A model generated the notes under the pieces. That model worked only from the letters and a program-made list of their open reading frames with translations. It was not told where the DNA came from and searched no databases. Below, piece by piece: positions 12,901-23,729 of a DNA stretch of 64,000 nucleotides (its first letter is position 1; each line of letters opens with the position of its first letter). The stretch is taken from contig JAWNGF010000007.1 of NCBI GenBank assembly GCA_037039685.1, positions 2,604,001 through 2,668,000 of the forward strand. Direction: 5' to 3'. Both the position numbers and the translations under genes were made by a program. The stretch comes from Ceratobasidium sp. AG-K (lineage: Eukaryota; Basidiomycota; Agaricomycetes; Cantharellales; Ceratobasidiaceae).

Positions 12901-13424
12901 AGTACAACCCAAGTGCCTATGCTCAGGAACGGCTGTCCCAAGAGCTTGATGATCTCGGCCTCGCAGATCGGACTAGCGATGCGGTTGTCCCGTCGTTTAC
13001 CCAGCGCCCAGAAGACGTCGGCAGGAAGCGAGAGCGGCCCGAAAGCAGGTCGCCCGAGACGCAGCGGGCTTCGACTCGTCAGCGCCGCGATTCCGCGGGG
13101 ACCAATGAGCAGATGGATAACTCGAGCGACGAGGGCAGCACACGCGGCGTGAGCCAAGTGATGCGGTTTGCACCTCCTTCATCCAGTGCTGCAAATACTT
13201 TGGCGCTTCGGGACCGGCTTGCTAATGCGTCGCGTCGCAGTCGTGAATCCGGCGCTCCGTCGGTTGGGGGCTTTCGTGCATTGCCCGCGGGCGCTCTTTT
13301 ATCTGCCAGCTCACGTCTAGCCCCGCGGCCCTCGCGTGCAGCGTCGTCGAACGCCAGCACCGTTGATGTTGAGTATTCCGAACCGGGTCCGGATGATGAA
13401 CCGATTGACGAAGGATCGAAGTGA
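6940..13424 (+). CDS. SNF2-family helicase-like ATPase, 11 exons
   Basis: Exons: 6940-7410, 7468-7741, 7817-8005, 8053-8583, 8712-8962, 9021-9281, 9337-9785, 9843-10263, 10319-10492, 10852-12124, 12187-13424. They sum to 5532 nt, a 1843-residue protein with all phases matching. Domains in order: an alpha-helical N-terminal region (1-300), motif I LADDVGFGKT (about 445), motif II EEAH (about 621, normally DEAH), motif III TATP, a long insertion with acidic/basic stretches, motif V SDVGGQGLNLQRG, motif VI QIEGRAQRRGQ (about 1020), then about 800 disordered K/S/P/D-rich residues with short basic NLS-like patches. SNF2 proteins use ATP to move or evict nucleosomes or DNA-bound proteins. The same N-terminal region and motif order occur in the gene at 31.6-36.0 kb, so both belong to one lineage. 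ATG 6940 is the first ATG after the C-tract. Intron 9 is unusually long (359 nt). Confidence 0.85.
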
Positions 13425-13703
13425 TTGCATCTTGAGTCGACCGCGATCGGACAGAGTGTATCTTGTTTATCTTGTTATCTTGTTCTTGTTGTTTATGCCT
13501 TTTTCCGATTGCGTCGATCTTGTTCATTGCCCAGTTTTGTACCTTGCCCTACATGTGTATATTTTTATTCCTTTTTCTTACGTCTACAGTCGGATTGCCT
13601 TGGCACATAAACTTATGCATCGTCATTATCCTCACATCCCAGAGTGTGCGCCAAGACTCAACAATCACTGTTCGTGGTTTGCTTACATCATGAAGCGAAA
13701 AGC
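13425..13703. other. 3' flank of the SNF2 gene up to the LTR element
   Basis: T-rich pyrimidine sequence consistent with a 3' untranslated region, ending in AAAGC (13699-13703), the left copy of the target-site duplication of the neighbouring LTR element. Confidence 0.5.
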
Positions 13704-13933
13704 TGTAAGGTTCTCGTAACCGATGTATCTTAGTTAGCCTAAGCGACGTAGTCGCCGTGAATGACAAGCCTTAACACAATCGATTTGGTAGTAAAAACGA
13801 GAACAGGGGAATAGGCGGAAACCCGGGTCCTTTAAAGGACACCGGTCCGATACATGCGCATACAAGGAACCAAGTCGCCACGCCACGCGTGGCACCTCCG
13901 CTCCATCACGTAAGCGTTACCGTAACCGTTACA
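13704..13933 (-). repeat. 3' LTR of the Ty3/gypsy element
   Basis: Because the element lies on the minus strand, this left LTR is the 3' LTR. It contains the inverted pair GTAAGCGTTAC/GTAACCGTTAC near its 5' end and a GCCACGCGTGGC palindrome. Confidence 0.95.
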
Positions 13934-13995
13934 CTCGCCCTCCAGGTGGCTCCCAGCCACCTAACATCCCTGTGGTACGTTCACTCACTTCTTCT

Positions 13996-15412
13996 TTACA
14001 TTTGTTCTCTTTCCTTTCCCACTTGCTCCTTCCCCACCGTCTCCGTCGCCTCCCTTTCTGTCCGCTGGCTTGATGACGAGGTCCTTGGGTGCGACGCACG
14101 GCCCGACAGGCGGTTTGACCGTCTCGGGCTGTCGAGCGACGGGGGCGGAATCCCCAATGATTCGATCGGGTTGTTGAGCGCCTCTGTCGGAATGTTGTTC
14201 GGGTTGTTCGGGTTGTTCTTCTCGCATTTCAACGTCGCCTGAACCGCCGTCGTAGTCAATGAAGGTTCGCTCGAGGTGCTGAGCGAGTTCGTTATCGGGA
14301 CCGGAGGGCCGGGTTGTTGTTCCAGGAGTATGAGCCGGATGGCTTCCTCCATCTCCCTCGACGCCTCGTGTGCCATTAACGGGGCCCTCACGTTCGGTAT
14401 CGGAGCTGCTGGGCGACTCGATGGATTCGTTGTCGGTCCCGACAGAGCTCGAGTCAAGAGTGTCGCGTAGTAGGTGAGTAGCTCTCGTAGTTGGCGGAAT
14501 CGTGCGGCCCCTGGCAGCCCCGGTACGTTCTCCGGCACCTCCAACGACTCTGTCTCCCTGAGTTGACGCCTGATTGTCGATAACAGCTCCTCGGTCACTT
14601 GGGTCGGCGTTCGCTCGTCCTCCGGGGTCGCCTCTGGTTCGGTCCCTGCTGAGCTTGATTCGATCGTTGACTCGGTTTCGGCCTGGTTCGTCATCGTCGG
14701 TCGAAGGCTGTTGCCTATCGCGAGTCTCGCCATCGCTGCGATCAGGTTCCTCTCCTCGCCCTCGATCCGTTCCCGAGAGGTCCGAATCCGATCCCTCAAG
14801 GTTGTCGCCGCTTCCGTGACGGTATCGACGATGTTCCTGGCCTCCTCCATGCGACGGACGAGGTTCTGGGCTGCGGTTTCGGGTCCGTTTACTGGGGCGG
14901 CTACGCTCGGTACCTGGGGGACTGCGGCGTCCATCGGCGGTGGAGGAGCTCGGGCTCCGTTCGCGTTTACGCGGTACCCCGGGGGGAAATCCTGGTTGAG
15001 GTCGGTGAGCGTCCGCGCGTATAACCACCACCTCGCTTTCCATCTGCTTACTAACAGGAAAGTCGCCGTTTGCGGGCGCGTTGTGACGTGCGGCGCGGGC
15101 CATGCGGACCTGCCAGCCGCCGCGACGTCCCCTGTGGAAGGGTTGATGCTGCGCTGGAGGCGGCTGAGGACGCTGGCTGTCGAGGAGAGCGGCGCGGGCA
15201 CGGTCACGATCAGCCTCTGCGTGTATGCGGGTGACGGCGACGATATCGCCCACCCAGCTCGGTACTTGTTCGCGAGCAGGTGGAGGCCGGTCCCGGCGAC
15301 GTTCTTCGCGACGTAAGTCGGCCATGTTGCGGTGGCCACGTCGGTACGCCGGGGGGTCATGGTGATAGTCGATGTCGCGCTCGCTATAGCTGTCGCGACG
15401 ATAGTTCGACAT
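13996..15412 (-). CDS. Third ORF of the gypsy element, probably spliced
   Basis: Between pol and the 3' LTR two long overlapping frames lie on the minus strand (15412-13985 and 15564-13996). A 64-nt GTTAGT...CAG intron (15055-14992) joins the N-terminal part of the first (MSNYRRDSYSERD, then helical SWVGDIVAVTRIHAEADRDR) in phase 0 to the C-terminal part of the second, which is rich in predicted helix (NLVRRMEEARNIVDTVTE and AIRLILLEQQPG). The alternative is that the first frame is translated alone, giving an RS/RD-rich protein of 475 residues. The position corresponds to env in other elements, but I see no signal peptide or membrane segment, so it is not env-like. Function unknown. Confidence 0.55.
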
Positions 15413-15770
15413 GTCGATGGGGTGTTTGTACGATAGAGTAGGATGCGTAGTGAATGGATGTGATTAGTGAACCAATGACCTGAAGCCGAGTGCGATGGGC
15501 AAGCGACTTGAGGGGGTTCGTGCGTTTCCTCTGGCTTAAGTATGGTGAGCGATGCGATCTCCAAATTTTCAGATTCGCTATCGCTTGTTTGGTCACTCTG
15601 ATCACCAGTTTCACTTCCCCAAGGTAAATCTCTTGCCTTACGGATCCCCAGCGCTTCGAAGTATTGTTTCAGCGCTTCTAGTTGCCTTATTACTCGATAC
15701 GGCTCCCATGTGCGGTCCCCGCTCTTCCATTCTATTTCAAACGTCGCATTATTCCCCTTTCCCCTATGGT

Positions 15771-18700
15771 TTATGACTCTCTCAATTCCCAGTCGTCCTC
15801 CTCGCCCTCCAGGCTGATCATTTGTTTGTAGGTCCTGCCCGGGAACCGGCGGTCTTCTTGAGGCGCGTGGGGTTTCAGCAGCGACGCATGAAATGTGGGT
15901 CTTATACCCCGTCGCCTCATCTCGTGAGGTAGATCAATTCGGTAGGTAGCTCCAGCCTTTACTTCCTCCTCTATCTTGTATGGTCCTACGTACTTCGGGG
16001 CTAACTTCCTTGCTTTTCCTTCAGGTATGCTCATATTCTTCGTTGATACAAATACCAGGTCACCTGACTTAAATGGCGCTAAGCGACGGCGCTTGTTAGC
16101 CTGCATTGACTGGCTTGGCCGCGCTGCGATTATTGCGTCGTGTGCCAGGCTCTGGGTATACTTGATCTGGCGGGCTGCCTCACGTACTCCCAGAAGGTCT
16201 GTTTTTGTCCTTACTAACATTGGCCGAGGGATTTGGCCGTAGTTAAGTGCGAACGGGCTAAATCCGGTGGTCTCCGATCGTGCTGAATTGATTGCAAATT
16301 CCACGCCGGGTAACTTTGAGGCCCAGTCGCGCTGAGCCGGGTTTACTATCGTCCGGACGAGGCTCATTATTGTTCGATTCGCCCTTTCCGTCATCCCATC
16401 GGTTTGGGGGTGGTAGGCTGACGAAAACTTCAGCTCTGTCCCCATTAGGCAGTGGAGTTCTCGGTAGAATTGAGCTGTAAATAACTTGTCCCGATCGCTT
16501 ACGATTACGTCGGGTAAGCCGTGTAAGCGATAGACGTTTATATATAATACTTCTGCTATGTCCTTAGCCGTGTATTCCTGTCGGGTTGGTATAATATGCA
16601 CCATAAGTGTGAGGTGATCTATTACCACGCAGATCATGTCAAACTGCCCCATTACAGTCTTTGAAAGCGGCAAAGGTCCCATGAAATCAATCCCAATTTG
16701 CGACCACGGGTATATTGGTACCGGTAGTGGTTTCAGGAGTCCATATGGTGACTGAGTGGGCGTTTTAGCCGAGGCGCAGAGGACGCATGACGAGCAGAAT
16801 TTGTCAACGTCCTTGGCCATATTGCGCCACCACATGCTCTCCCGCATGTATGCGTACGTCTTTCGGTTCCCCAGGTGCGATAAGATCGAATGTGCATGGG
16901 ATATTAGTAGAGTCCTCACGTTATACTCGCCAATCGACGAGTCTGGCACACACAGGTACGATCTTCCATGCTCTGTCATATAGAGTAGTCCGTCCTGTAA
17001 TTTGTAGCTCAGGAATTGATCGATTTCCTTGTATATGCTACCAAACTGCGTGTCTTGTTCGTAGCCCTTGCGAATCGCATTGAGTACATCGATTTCCGTG
17101 ACTAAACTCGTAAGATTTAGTGGGTTTGACGCATCGTTCGTTATCATTGTCGTTTCAGGTCCCATCTCGCCCTCCAGCTCAACGCTTGCCGGTGGAGCTT
17201 TATTGTTAGGGCCTGTGGCGATCCCCGCTGAATGGTCACTCTCGAACCCATTCTGCCGCTGTTTAGCTGGTCTGGGCCCTCGCTTAGAGTCGCGTTTTGT
17301 TTTGCTCCCGCTGGGCGCAACCCCCAGAATCTCCGGATCGTATCTTCTTGGTGCGACTCTGTTGCGTGTGGGGTTTCTTCTCACACCCCCCAAATTCATT
17401 TCGCTTTCGGTTGCCACTGTCGCCGCGAGTCCAGAGAGGATCGGTCGGGTGAATTCTCCACGGGATATCTCCCTCCCTTCCTCGTTCTCGCTTCCTATCT
17501 CTTGTACATACTCGCTGTTCGCCCTCAGCGTTCCTTTCTCTTCGTTGCTGTATATACGCAATAATGCATCGGCTAATACATTGGTCGATCCCTCAATGTA
17601 ACGAATATTAAAGTCGAATTGACTCAGTCGATCTAACCAACGGGCCTGTCTCGCCGACAGGTTCTTTTGCGTCATGAGGTGCTCTAGCGCCCGGTGGTCG
17701 GTGAGTATTTCGAACCTCACACCATGTAGCATCGTCTGGAATTTCTCTAACGATGATATTATGGCCAGAGCCTCGCGATCGCTCACTGAGTAGTTCTGTT
17801 GAGCCGGGTTAAACTTCCCAGACCAGAAGGCGGCAACCGGTGCGCTTCTCCATTCTTTCCCTTGACTCACAAACCCGCTTGCCCCGGTCAAGCTTGCATC
17901 GGTTATAAGGTATATTGGCTCTCTATTGTCGCCGTAGTTTAAGGCGATCCTGTGGTGGTCCCGGTACTCCTCTACGATCCTTTGTGTCTCCCGGAACGCT
18001 CGTTCTTCGGTCCCCTCCCATCTGAATATCACCTTACCACCAGTACACTTGGTGAGTACTCCCATTGGTATCCTTATGCCAGGGCAGTTCGGTGCCAGGT
18101 ACCCCAGGGCGCCAAGGTAACTTGCTAACTGTTCTTTCGTTGTAGGTGTCTTCCATTTGCTCACGCTGTCTACCTTATTTGGGTCCATCCGGATCCCTTT
18201 CTCATCGATTATATGCCCCAGTATCGCCAGTTCTCGGGCGAAGAACTGCATCTTTTTCGGACTTAGGTAAAGTTTTTCATGTTTCAAGATCGCGAATACC
18301 TTCCTTATGTCTCTAACATGGTCCTCTAGCGTATCAGAGAAGATGATAATGTCGTCCAGGTATACGTAGACAGACACGCCGATTAATTCGGCGAACAACA
18401 TATTCATTAGGCCTTGGTACGTTGCCCCTGCATTACAATCCCCTTGTTGCATCACCAAGCTAACCATCGTACCCATTGGCGTGTGGAAGAGTGTCTTCGG
18501 TACATCTTCCTTTATCACCCTGATTTGCTCGTAAGCATCCTTTCCGTCTAACACAGTCCGGTACTTATGACGACATACCGTCGATAGAATTTCCTCAATG
18601 TTTGGTAGGGGGGACGATAATTTCCGGGTGTTTGCGTTTTGTTCCCTCTTGTCGAGTACCGTCCTCAGTTGTACAGTACCGTCCTTTGTCTTCTTAGGTA

Positions 18701-21700
18701 GAAATAGCATTGGTATCGCGTTAGTGCCTGTGGCGAGTTCCCAACGGCCCGATTTCAAGTACTCGCGGGCCTTCTCCTCAAACTGAGGTTTTAGGGCTTC
18801 GGGGCATCGCGAGGGTCTGAAATGATATGACTTATCCTCATCAATGAGTGGTATTGAGTGATTGATTCGGCGGAACGGTGGCAAAGGTGTCTCGCCGACC
18901 GTTTTACACAGGTCCTCCGCCTCTTCACGTAGTAATTCACGCAAGTTATTCATTCGATTCTCAAAGACCTCCGTCGTGAGGCTGTTGATTGTGATAACGC
19001 CACTCCCCTCAAGCGGCAGGGCTCCCACCGATCCTATGAATACGCTGCTCGGGTTGAACGACAGGCGGACGCTGTGCTGGTACAGGAACGGCGTCCCTAG
19101 GATAATGTCGTAGCTCTCTAGGTTACCTACGTCGAAGTCTCTGTACTCGTCGACTGTCTGGTACCTTAGTTTCGCGCGCACATTGTAAGTGAGTGTTCCT
19201 CGCGAACCAGACATTGCCATCTGCAACTGAAGAGGCTTTGTTAACGCGACTCTCTCCAATTTCAACTGATCGACTAGGGTGGTTGAAACCAGGTCGGCCT
19301 GACTACCTGAGTCTAGTAGTACTCGTACTGACTCGCCCTCCAGTTCAGCTTGCACCACCAATGTACTCGGAACGCGCCTCGCTACGTCCTTCACTCGCAT
19401 AGCGTTCCGCTCTATGTGGCTCTGCTTGACGATGCCTCTCAGCTTCTTAGTCGACAAGGCCGCGTTGGTGCCAACATTCATTGAGCTAACTTCGATCGAC
19501 TCCTTTATGTCCGCCAACCGCTGTAGCTCTTGTATTAGCACCGATGAGGCTCGGACCTTGTCCTCTGGGGTTAACTTTGCCGCCCGTACTTCCACGCGAC
19601 TCAGTCGCGTCTTGTTTCTCCTTGGGCAGTCCTTGACCATATGTCCGACTTCGCCACACTCGAAGCACTTGTTGGCTGCACGGTACTCGTCTCGTTGCTT
19701 GGCGTCTTTGGCTCCGTTCGTATTACGACTTTCCTTCTTTGCTTTGCGCCAGTTCTCAGCGCGCTCGCGTCCGTGTCTATTGCCTTGGGCATTACCCAAC
19801 GACCCCTTTTGTCCGTTGGAGCTCTTCTTGCAACGTCCTTGCTCCCTTTGGTAACCAGACTTTTGGCGGTCACGTTTGCGGCCGCTCCTACTGTCGGGCG
19901 ATCTGGACCTCTCGCGCTTACTGTGCCAACGGTTATCGTCAAGTTGTTCGATCGACCTTCGGATCTTATGCGCTCGCTCTATGTCTAGAGCTGTGGTTCT
20001 CAACTCGTCGAGCGACGTGTCCTCGGGAGTTATTCCCCTGATTGCCCATTCACCCTTGATGTATCGGGCAGCCCCGTCCCAAACTCGATGAATGTGTTGT
20101 TGCTCGGAGATCTTGAGACAACGGCGCATAATGTCTAGCTTAGCAAAGTAATCCTGCACGTTTTGGTCGCCTTGTCGCTCGCGCATATAGTCGCGACGCA
20201 TCTTCTCCTTGAAGTCAGGCGGAAAGCAGTAATCAAACATTCCCTGATACACCGCGCTCATGTCATACGAGTTCAGGTGAGGGGCGACACTGGACATGTA
20301 CCAGGTTGATGCCTTGCCTTCCAGGAACCTCCCGACGTTTCTAACCTTCTGTTTGCGACTCAGTTTTGTATCTACACACCAGCTGTCAAAATTGAATATA
20401 AATAGCTCAAATTTGTCGTAGTTGGCTTGACCGTCATACATCTGAGGGGCCTGAGCTTTATACCCCGATCTGGCTTGGGCTGCCACCTTCTTTTTCAGCT
20501 TTTTCTGGGCGGCTTTCATCCGTTTCAGTTTCTTCTTGAGCTTACGGCGGTCCTGGTTGTCATCCTCACTGGAACTGGGGTCACTCTCTTCGTCATCTGA
20601 TTCCGTTTCAGACGACCGGTCCCCGTCGTCACTCTCATCGGATGGATCGCTCGGCTCGCCGGGTGTGTCTCGGCCTCCATTTGTATTTGCCCGATCGGTC
20701 TGGATTGGTCCCGCCCGGTCCTGTCTACTTGCCGACTGGCGGATGGATCGAACAGATCCATCTCCTCGCGAGGGACCCCTGCCTGTAGGCGTGCTCGCCC
20801 GTCGAGCATTCTCCCCATGCATCAGCTCGAGGTATCCGCCGCTCCTAAACCCCTGCGGCGTTTGCTCGAGTCTCGACGCATCAAATCGTCCGCTCTGGCG
20901 TCTGCCAGCCTGCATGGGCTGTTCGGAGCCTCGGAGCTCGTCGAGCTCGGTTCCCAGCTCGATGATCTTGCGGGCGCTTTTCTTCTTTTTCTTCGACGCC
21001 TTGCCCTTGCCCTTGTCTCTCGGGTTTACGCTCCTTTCCGTTTCAGACGACTCTTGAGGCGCAATCCAGTCCTCGTCGTCCTCGTCGTCGATTTCCTCAA
21101 CGGTTACTCGCGGGGTTCTCCTGCGAGCGGATGGGCCAGCTCCTGACGTCTGGCTTTGGCGTTCCTGACCAGATGTATCGTCCCGTAAGTGCCTTATTAC
21201 TTCCCCGTATTGGTCGTCGCTGAACACGTAGTTCGCATCGACCTCGTAGATCAGTGCGTTCAGCTCGACGCTCTCAGACTCTTGGGTTTGCGCGCGTTCA
21301 GTCTCAGAATCTGGGCCGGACAGGTAGTCGCTGCGCGACCAGTCCGGGTTGATCCAGCTAGGGTCAACGTCGGGGAGCGACATCGCTCTACCAGGTGAGC
21401 CTTCTGCTCTAATAACTTCATCGGCCCAACTTAATGTATGGCTGACTCGACTAATCCTCGCCGGGCTGTCATGAGACGATGCCCTGGGTCGTTTCTTAGG
21501 TTGTGCCTTACATACGGACGGGCTAGGTGGGTCACCGCTGGTGTTTTCAACTATGTACTGAGCGAAGCTAGCTATGCTCTCGTCGTCACTTCGTACCCGA
21601 CTCGTACGGGCGGTTACAAACGGGGGATCGCTGTCTTCTGAGTCCCCACGTCCCCTTCGGGTTTGTCCTTGAGGTGTCGACGTGGGTTGGGGCGCACTTA

Positions 21701-22178
21701 TTGCAGCCGGCGCACTGTCGGCAGCAACTGAGTCGGGAGCTTTTCCCGACCCTAGCGCACGGTAGGCAGCCTCTTCGTTCCGAGTCGACTCTTCGCTGGC
21801 TTCAGCGGCATCTCGCCTGGCGTAGGTAGGAGCGATGGTCTTGATGCTCGCGCTCGTGAGCCGCACGGGGGCTCGAATCGGCGGCGGCCGTCCGTATACC
21901 TTCTGATACATGGACGGGGTCAATCTGACCCTGACCGCGGCGCCTTGGACCTTGCCTGGCCCCGTCCCGACTACGTCAACAGTCGGGGAAAGTTCCGGAA
22001 ATTTTTCAGACGGGTCAACGGACCCGAAGGTAAGTGTATTCTTCCTCGACACCACCGCTAGCTCACCCTCAATTAGTTCCTCGGTGTCCTTGTCCTTGCT
22101 CTTGCGGGCACGACGTTTAGGGACGCTCGGTATCTTGAGGGGGTCATATTGACGACCGCTACGGAGTTCACGACTCAT
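15771..22178 (-). CDS. Gag-Pol polyprotein of the Ty3/gypsy element
   Basis: One 2135-codon frame from ATG 22178 to 15771. The upstream codons open to 22256 lack an ATG. Domains in order: a long charged N-terminal region, a Gag capsid-like region (motifs WCVDTKLSRKQK, YCFPPDFKEKMRRDY), a CCHC zinc knuckle CFECGEVGHMVKDC, an aspartic protease with LLDSGSQ, a reverse transcriptase with QQGDCNAGATYQ and YLDDII, RNase H (ITDASLTGASG), an integrase with an HHCC-type zinc motif (HAHSILSHLGN...CSSCVLC), the catalytic core (GIDFMGP, VSDRDKLFT, YHPQTDGMTERANR), and a short C-terminal tail. All catalytic motifs look intact. Gag and Pol are fused in one frame, as in Tf1/sushi-type elements, so separation must be proteolytic. 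Confidence 0.95.
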   Translation of the reverse strand: MSRELRSGRQYDPLKIPSVPKRRARKSKDKDTEELIEGELAVVSRKNTLTFGSVDPSEKFPELSPTVDVVGTGPGKVQGAAVRVRLTPSMYQKVYGRPPPIRAPVRLTSASIKTIAPTYARRDAAEASEESTRNEEAAYRALGSGKAPDSVAADSAPAAISAPQPTSTPQGQTRRGRGDSEDSDPPFVTARTSRVRSDDESIASFAQYIVENTSGDPPSPSVCKAQPKKRPRASSHDSPARISRVSHTLSWADEVIRAEGSPGRAMSLPDVDPSWINPDWSRSDYLSGPDSETERAQTQESESVELNALIYEVDANYVFSDDQYGEVIRHLRDDTSGQERQSQTSGAGPSARRRTPRVTVEEIDDEDDEDWIAPQESSETERSVNPRDKGKGKASKKKKKSARKIIELGTELDELRGSEQPMQAGRRQSGRFDASRLEQTPQGFRSGGYLELMHGENARRASTPTGRGPSRGDGSVRSIRQSASRQDRAGPIQTDRANTNGGRDTPGEPSDPSDESDDGDRSSETESDDEESDPSSSEDDNQDRRKLKKKLKRMKAAQKKLKKKVAAQARSGYKAQAPQMYDGQANYDKFELFIFNFDSWCVDTKLSRKQKVRNVGRFLEGKASTWYMSSVAPHLNSYDMSAVYQGMFDYCFPPDFKEKMRRDYMRERQGDQNVQDYFAKLDIMRRCLKISEQQHIHRVWDGAARYIKGEWAIRGITPEDTSLDELRTTALDIERAHKIRRSIEQLDDNRWHSKRERSRSPDSRSGRKRDRQKSGYQREQGRCKKSSNGQKGSLGNAQGNRHGRERAENWRKAKKESRNTNGAKDAKQRDEYRAANKCFECGEVGHMVKDCPRRNKTRLSRVEVRAAKLTPEDKVRASSVLIQELQRLADIKESIEVSSMNVGTNAALSTKKLRGIVKQSHIERNAMRVKDVARRVPSTLVVQAELEGESVRVLLDSGSQADLVSTTLVDQLKLERVALTKPLQLQMAMSGSRGTLTYNVRAKLRYQTVDEYRDFDVGNLESYDIILGTPFLYQHSVRLSFNPSSVFIGSVGALPLEGSGVITINSLTTEVFENRMNNLRELLREEAEDLCKTVGETPLPPFRRINHSIPLIDEDKSYHFRPSRCPEALKPQFEEKAREYLKSGRWELATGTNAIPMLFLPKKTKDGTVQLRTVLDKREQNANTRKLSSPLPNIEEILSTVCRHKYRTVLDGKDAYEQIRVIKEDVPKTLFHTPMGTMVSLVMQQGDCNAGATYQGLMNMLFAELIGVSVYVYLDDIIIFSDTLEDHVRDIRKVFAILKHEKLYLSPKKMQFFARELAILGHIIDEKGIRMDPNKVDSVSKWKTPTTKEQLASYLGALGYLAPNCPGIRIPMGVLTKCTGGKVIFRWEGTEERAFRETQRIVEEYRDHHRIALNYGDNREPIYLITDASLTGASGFVSQGKEWRSAPVAAFWSGKFNPAQQNYSVSDREALAIISSLEKFQTMLHGVRFEILTDHRALEHLMTQKNLSARQARWLDRLSQFDFNIRYIEGSTNVLADALLRIYSNEEKGTLRANSEYVQEIGSENEEGREISRGEFTRPILSGLAATVATESEMNLGGVRRNPTRNRVAPRRYDPEILGVAPSGSKTKRDSKRGPRPAKQRQNGFESDHSAGIATGPNNKAPPASVELEGEMGPETTMITNDASNPLNLTSLVTEIDVLNAIRKGYEQDTQFGSIYKEIDQFLSYKLQDGLLYMTEHGRSYLCVPDSSIGEYNVRTLLISHAHSILSHLGNRKTYAYMRESMWWRNMAKDVDKFCSSCVLCASAKTPTQSPYGLLKPLPVPIYPWSQIGIDFMGPLPLSKTVMGQFDMICVVIDHLTLMVHIIPTRQEYTAKDIAEVLYINVYRLHGLPDVIVSDRDKLFTAQFYRELHCLMGTELKFSSAYHPQTDGMTERANRTIMSLVRTIVNPAQRDWASKLPGVEFAINSARSETTGFSPFALNYGQIPRPMLVRTKTDLLGVREAARQIKYTQSLAHDAIIAARPSQSMQANKRRRLAPFKSGDLVFVSTKNMSIPEGKARKLAPKYVGPYKIEEEVKAGATYRIDLPHEMRRRGIRPTFHASLLKPHAPQEDRRFPGRTYKQMISLEGEEDDWELRES

Positions 22179-22334
22179 GATGTGTATGTAGAGGGGATAA
22201 AACAAACGATCGTTAACAGTCAAAAGGATGTGCGAACGGAGGCCAACCCGTTGCACGAGGTGTTCGGAGGATTAAAACGATAAAATTTAGCGAGTTTGAC
22301 TCACTAACGGTAGGTGTATGGGGATGTCAAAAAA

Positions 22335-22564
22335 TGTAAGGTTCTCGTAACCGATGTATCTTAGTTAGCCTAAGCGACGTAGTCGCCGTGAATGACAAGC
22401 CTTAACACAATCGATTTGGTAGTAAAAACGAGAACAGGGGAATAGGCGGAAACCCGGGTCCTTTAAGGGACACCGGTCCGATACATGCGCATACAAGGAA
22501 CCAAGTCGCCACGCCACGCGTGGCACCTCCGCTCCATCACGTAAGCGTTACCGTAACCGTTACA
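22335..22564 (-). repeat. 5' LTR of the Ty3/gypsy element
   Basis: Identical to the other LTR except for one base. It lies about 155 nt upstream of the gag-pol start codon. Confidence 0.95.
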
Positions 22565-22569
22565 AAAGC

Positions 22570-23344
22570 CTGCACGGGTTCTAACCAGGCAGTGAATAGC
22601 TGCGGGGTGAAGAGACTGGGGCGACTTTAGCTCAGACGGCGTATGACTTGCGCCGCGGGAGAGGCTTGCCCGTCAGCTGAGCAGAGGATGTATAACTTGT
22701 GCCCCCGCGAGGCTTGCCTGCGAGCCGCTCAGACGGCGTATGAGTTGTACGATGTGGGAGAGGCTCAGCCGGTGTATGACCACCTTGCGGGAGAGGCTTG
22801 CCCGCCAGCGGCTCCGACGTCGTATGACTAATTGAGTAGGAAGGGCCTGCCGGCCAGCGGTTTAGCTAGCCGATATCTTCGGGTGGTTGTGGGAGGTTAA
22901 CATACCTCCACTGCTACTCTTGTGCCGGCGGGAGTCAGACGTTGTACGACCCGGGATGGGTGAAGAGCCAGTTCTGCCCGTGGTTGAATGTTGTCGGCGT
23001 TGCTTAGCAGCTCGTATTCGCGTCCGCTGGGCGCAACACGTGTTACCTGGTCCACCCCTTCTCACACAGGCCATTCCACTTGTAGAATGCGCCGCCCCGC
23101 TTACAGTACCGCGGTCATACACCGTATGATGCTCGCATGCGGAAGCGGATTTGCCCAAACACTCATCCACTGGTAGACCGGTTTGCTGCGGGCTTTTCCC
23201 ACAATGACGCTGAAAGAGCTGCCCACTGTTTGTAAACTAGATACAATCACCGTATTTGATTATTGGCCACACGCTACAGGAAAATGACAAAGACCAGCCC
23301 AGAAAAGATTACACAACTGCAAACACTTGACAAAACACAAATGA
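22570..23344. other. Intergenic region with a degenerate minisatellite
   Basis: Between about 22630 and 22860 a unit of roughly 50-60 bp recurs imperfectly, with the words CAGACGGCGTATGA and GAGAGGCTTGCCCG. Downstream, to 23344, I see no gene. Confidence 0.5.
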
Positions 23345-23725
23345 TCAATGTCCCCCTGGCTTCTTCATGTCATTTGCAAACTTGGGGTTGAGCACCACAA
23401 CCATCCCGAGCTTGCCTGCCATGGCTTGCCCAAAGATTGTCAAGCCTCTGGGCCCTTTATCTGTCCACATCCTATCAGCAGCCCCAAGTGGCAACCACTG
23501 TGCCTCTTCCCTCATCTTCCTTCGAGCAAACTCAACAATCATCCGCCTGTCAGCTTTTGTCCAGCTTGGAATGGCAAGTAGCTGCTCCCATCTTATCCAG
23601 AAAGGAGATTGCTTCCACCCTTGCAACCCCTTGGACTTCAGGGCAGCTTGTTCCTCTTGGGTCGGGAAGATCCTTTTCACCACCCCTTCCCATTGCTCTT
23701 GGCTGGTTAGGTTATTAAGAGGGAG
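23345..23725 (-). pseudogene. 3' fragment of a paralogue of the unknown gene at 37.6-40.5 kb
   Basis: About 125 codons read right to left to a stop at 23345. They align with the last 130 residues of the gene at 37624-40502: W(D/E)xVV, then a helical stretch, then WLP(L/Y)GxA followed by W(T/V)T, and finally (V/I)VLNP. Upstream the frame runs into a PYLxP pentapeptide repeat produced by a minisatellite, and no other part of the parent protein is present. It is best read as a truncated copy. Confidence 0.55.
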
Positions 23726-23729
23726 TAGG

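Larger units (their letters stand above)
13704..22564 (-). mobile_element. Complete Ty3/gypsy LTR retrotransposon
   Basis: Two 230-bp LTRs at 13704-13933 and 22335-22564 differ at one base that I can see (TTTAAAGG versus TTTAAGGG). The termini read TG...CA, and AAAGC at 13699-13703 is repeated at 22565-22569 as a 5-bp target duplication. The element is 8861 bp and transcribed right to left. It encodes an uninterrupted gag-pol ORF and, between pol and the 3' LTR, a second coding region. Near-identical LTRs and an open pol indicate a recent insertion that may still be competent. Confidence 0.97.

Noticed and set aside
16000..22150. Several plus-strand open frames inside the gypsy element
   Set aside because: All are shadows of the uninterrupted gag-pol frame.
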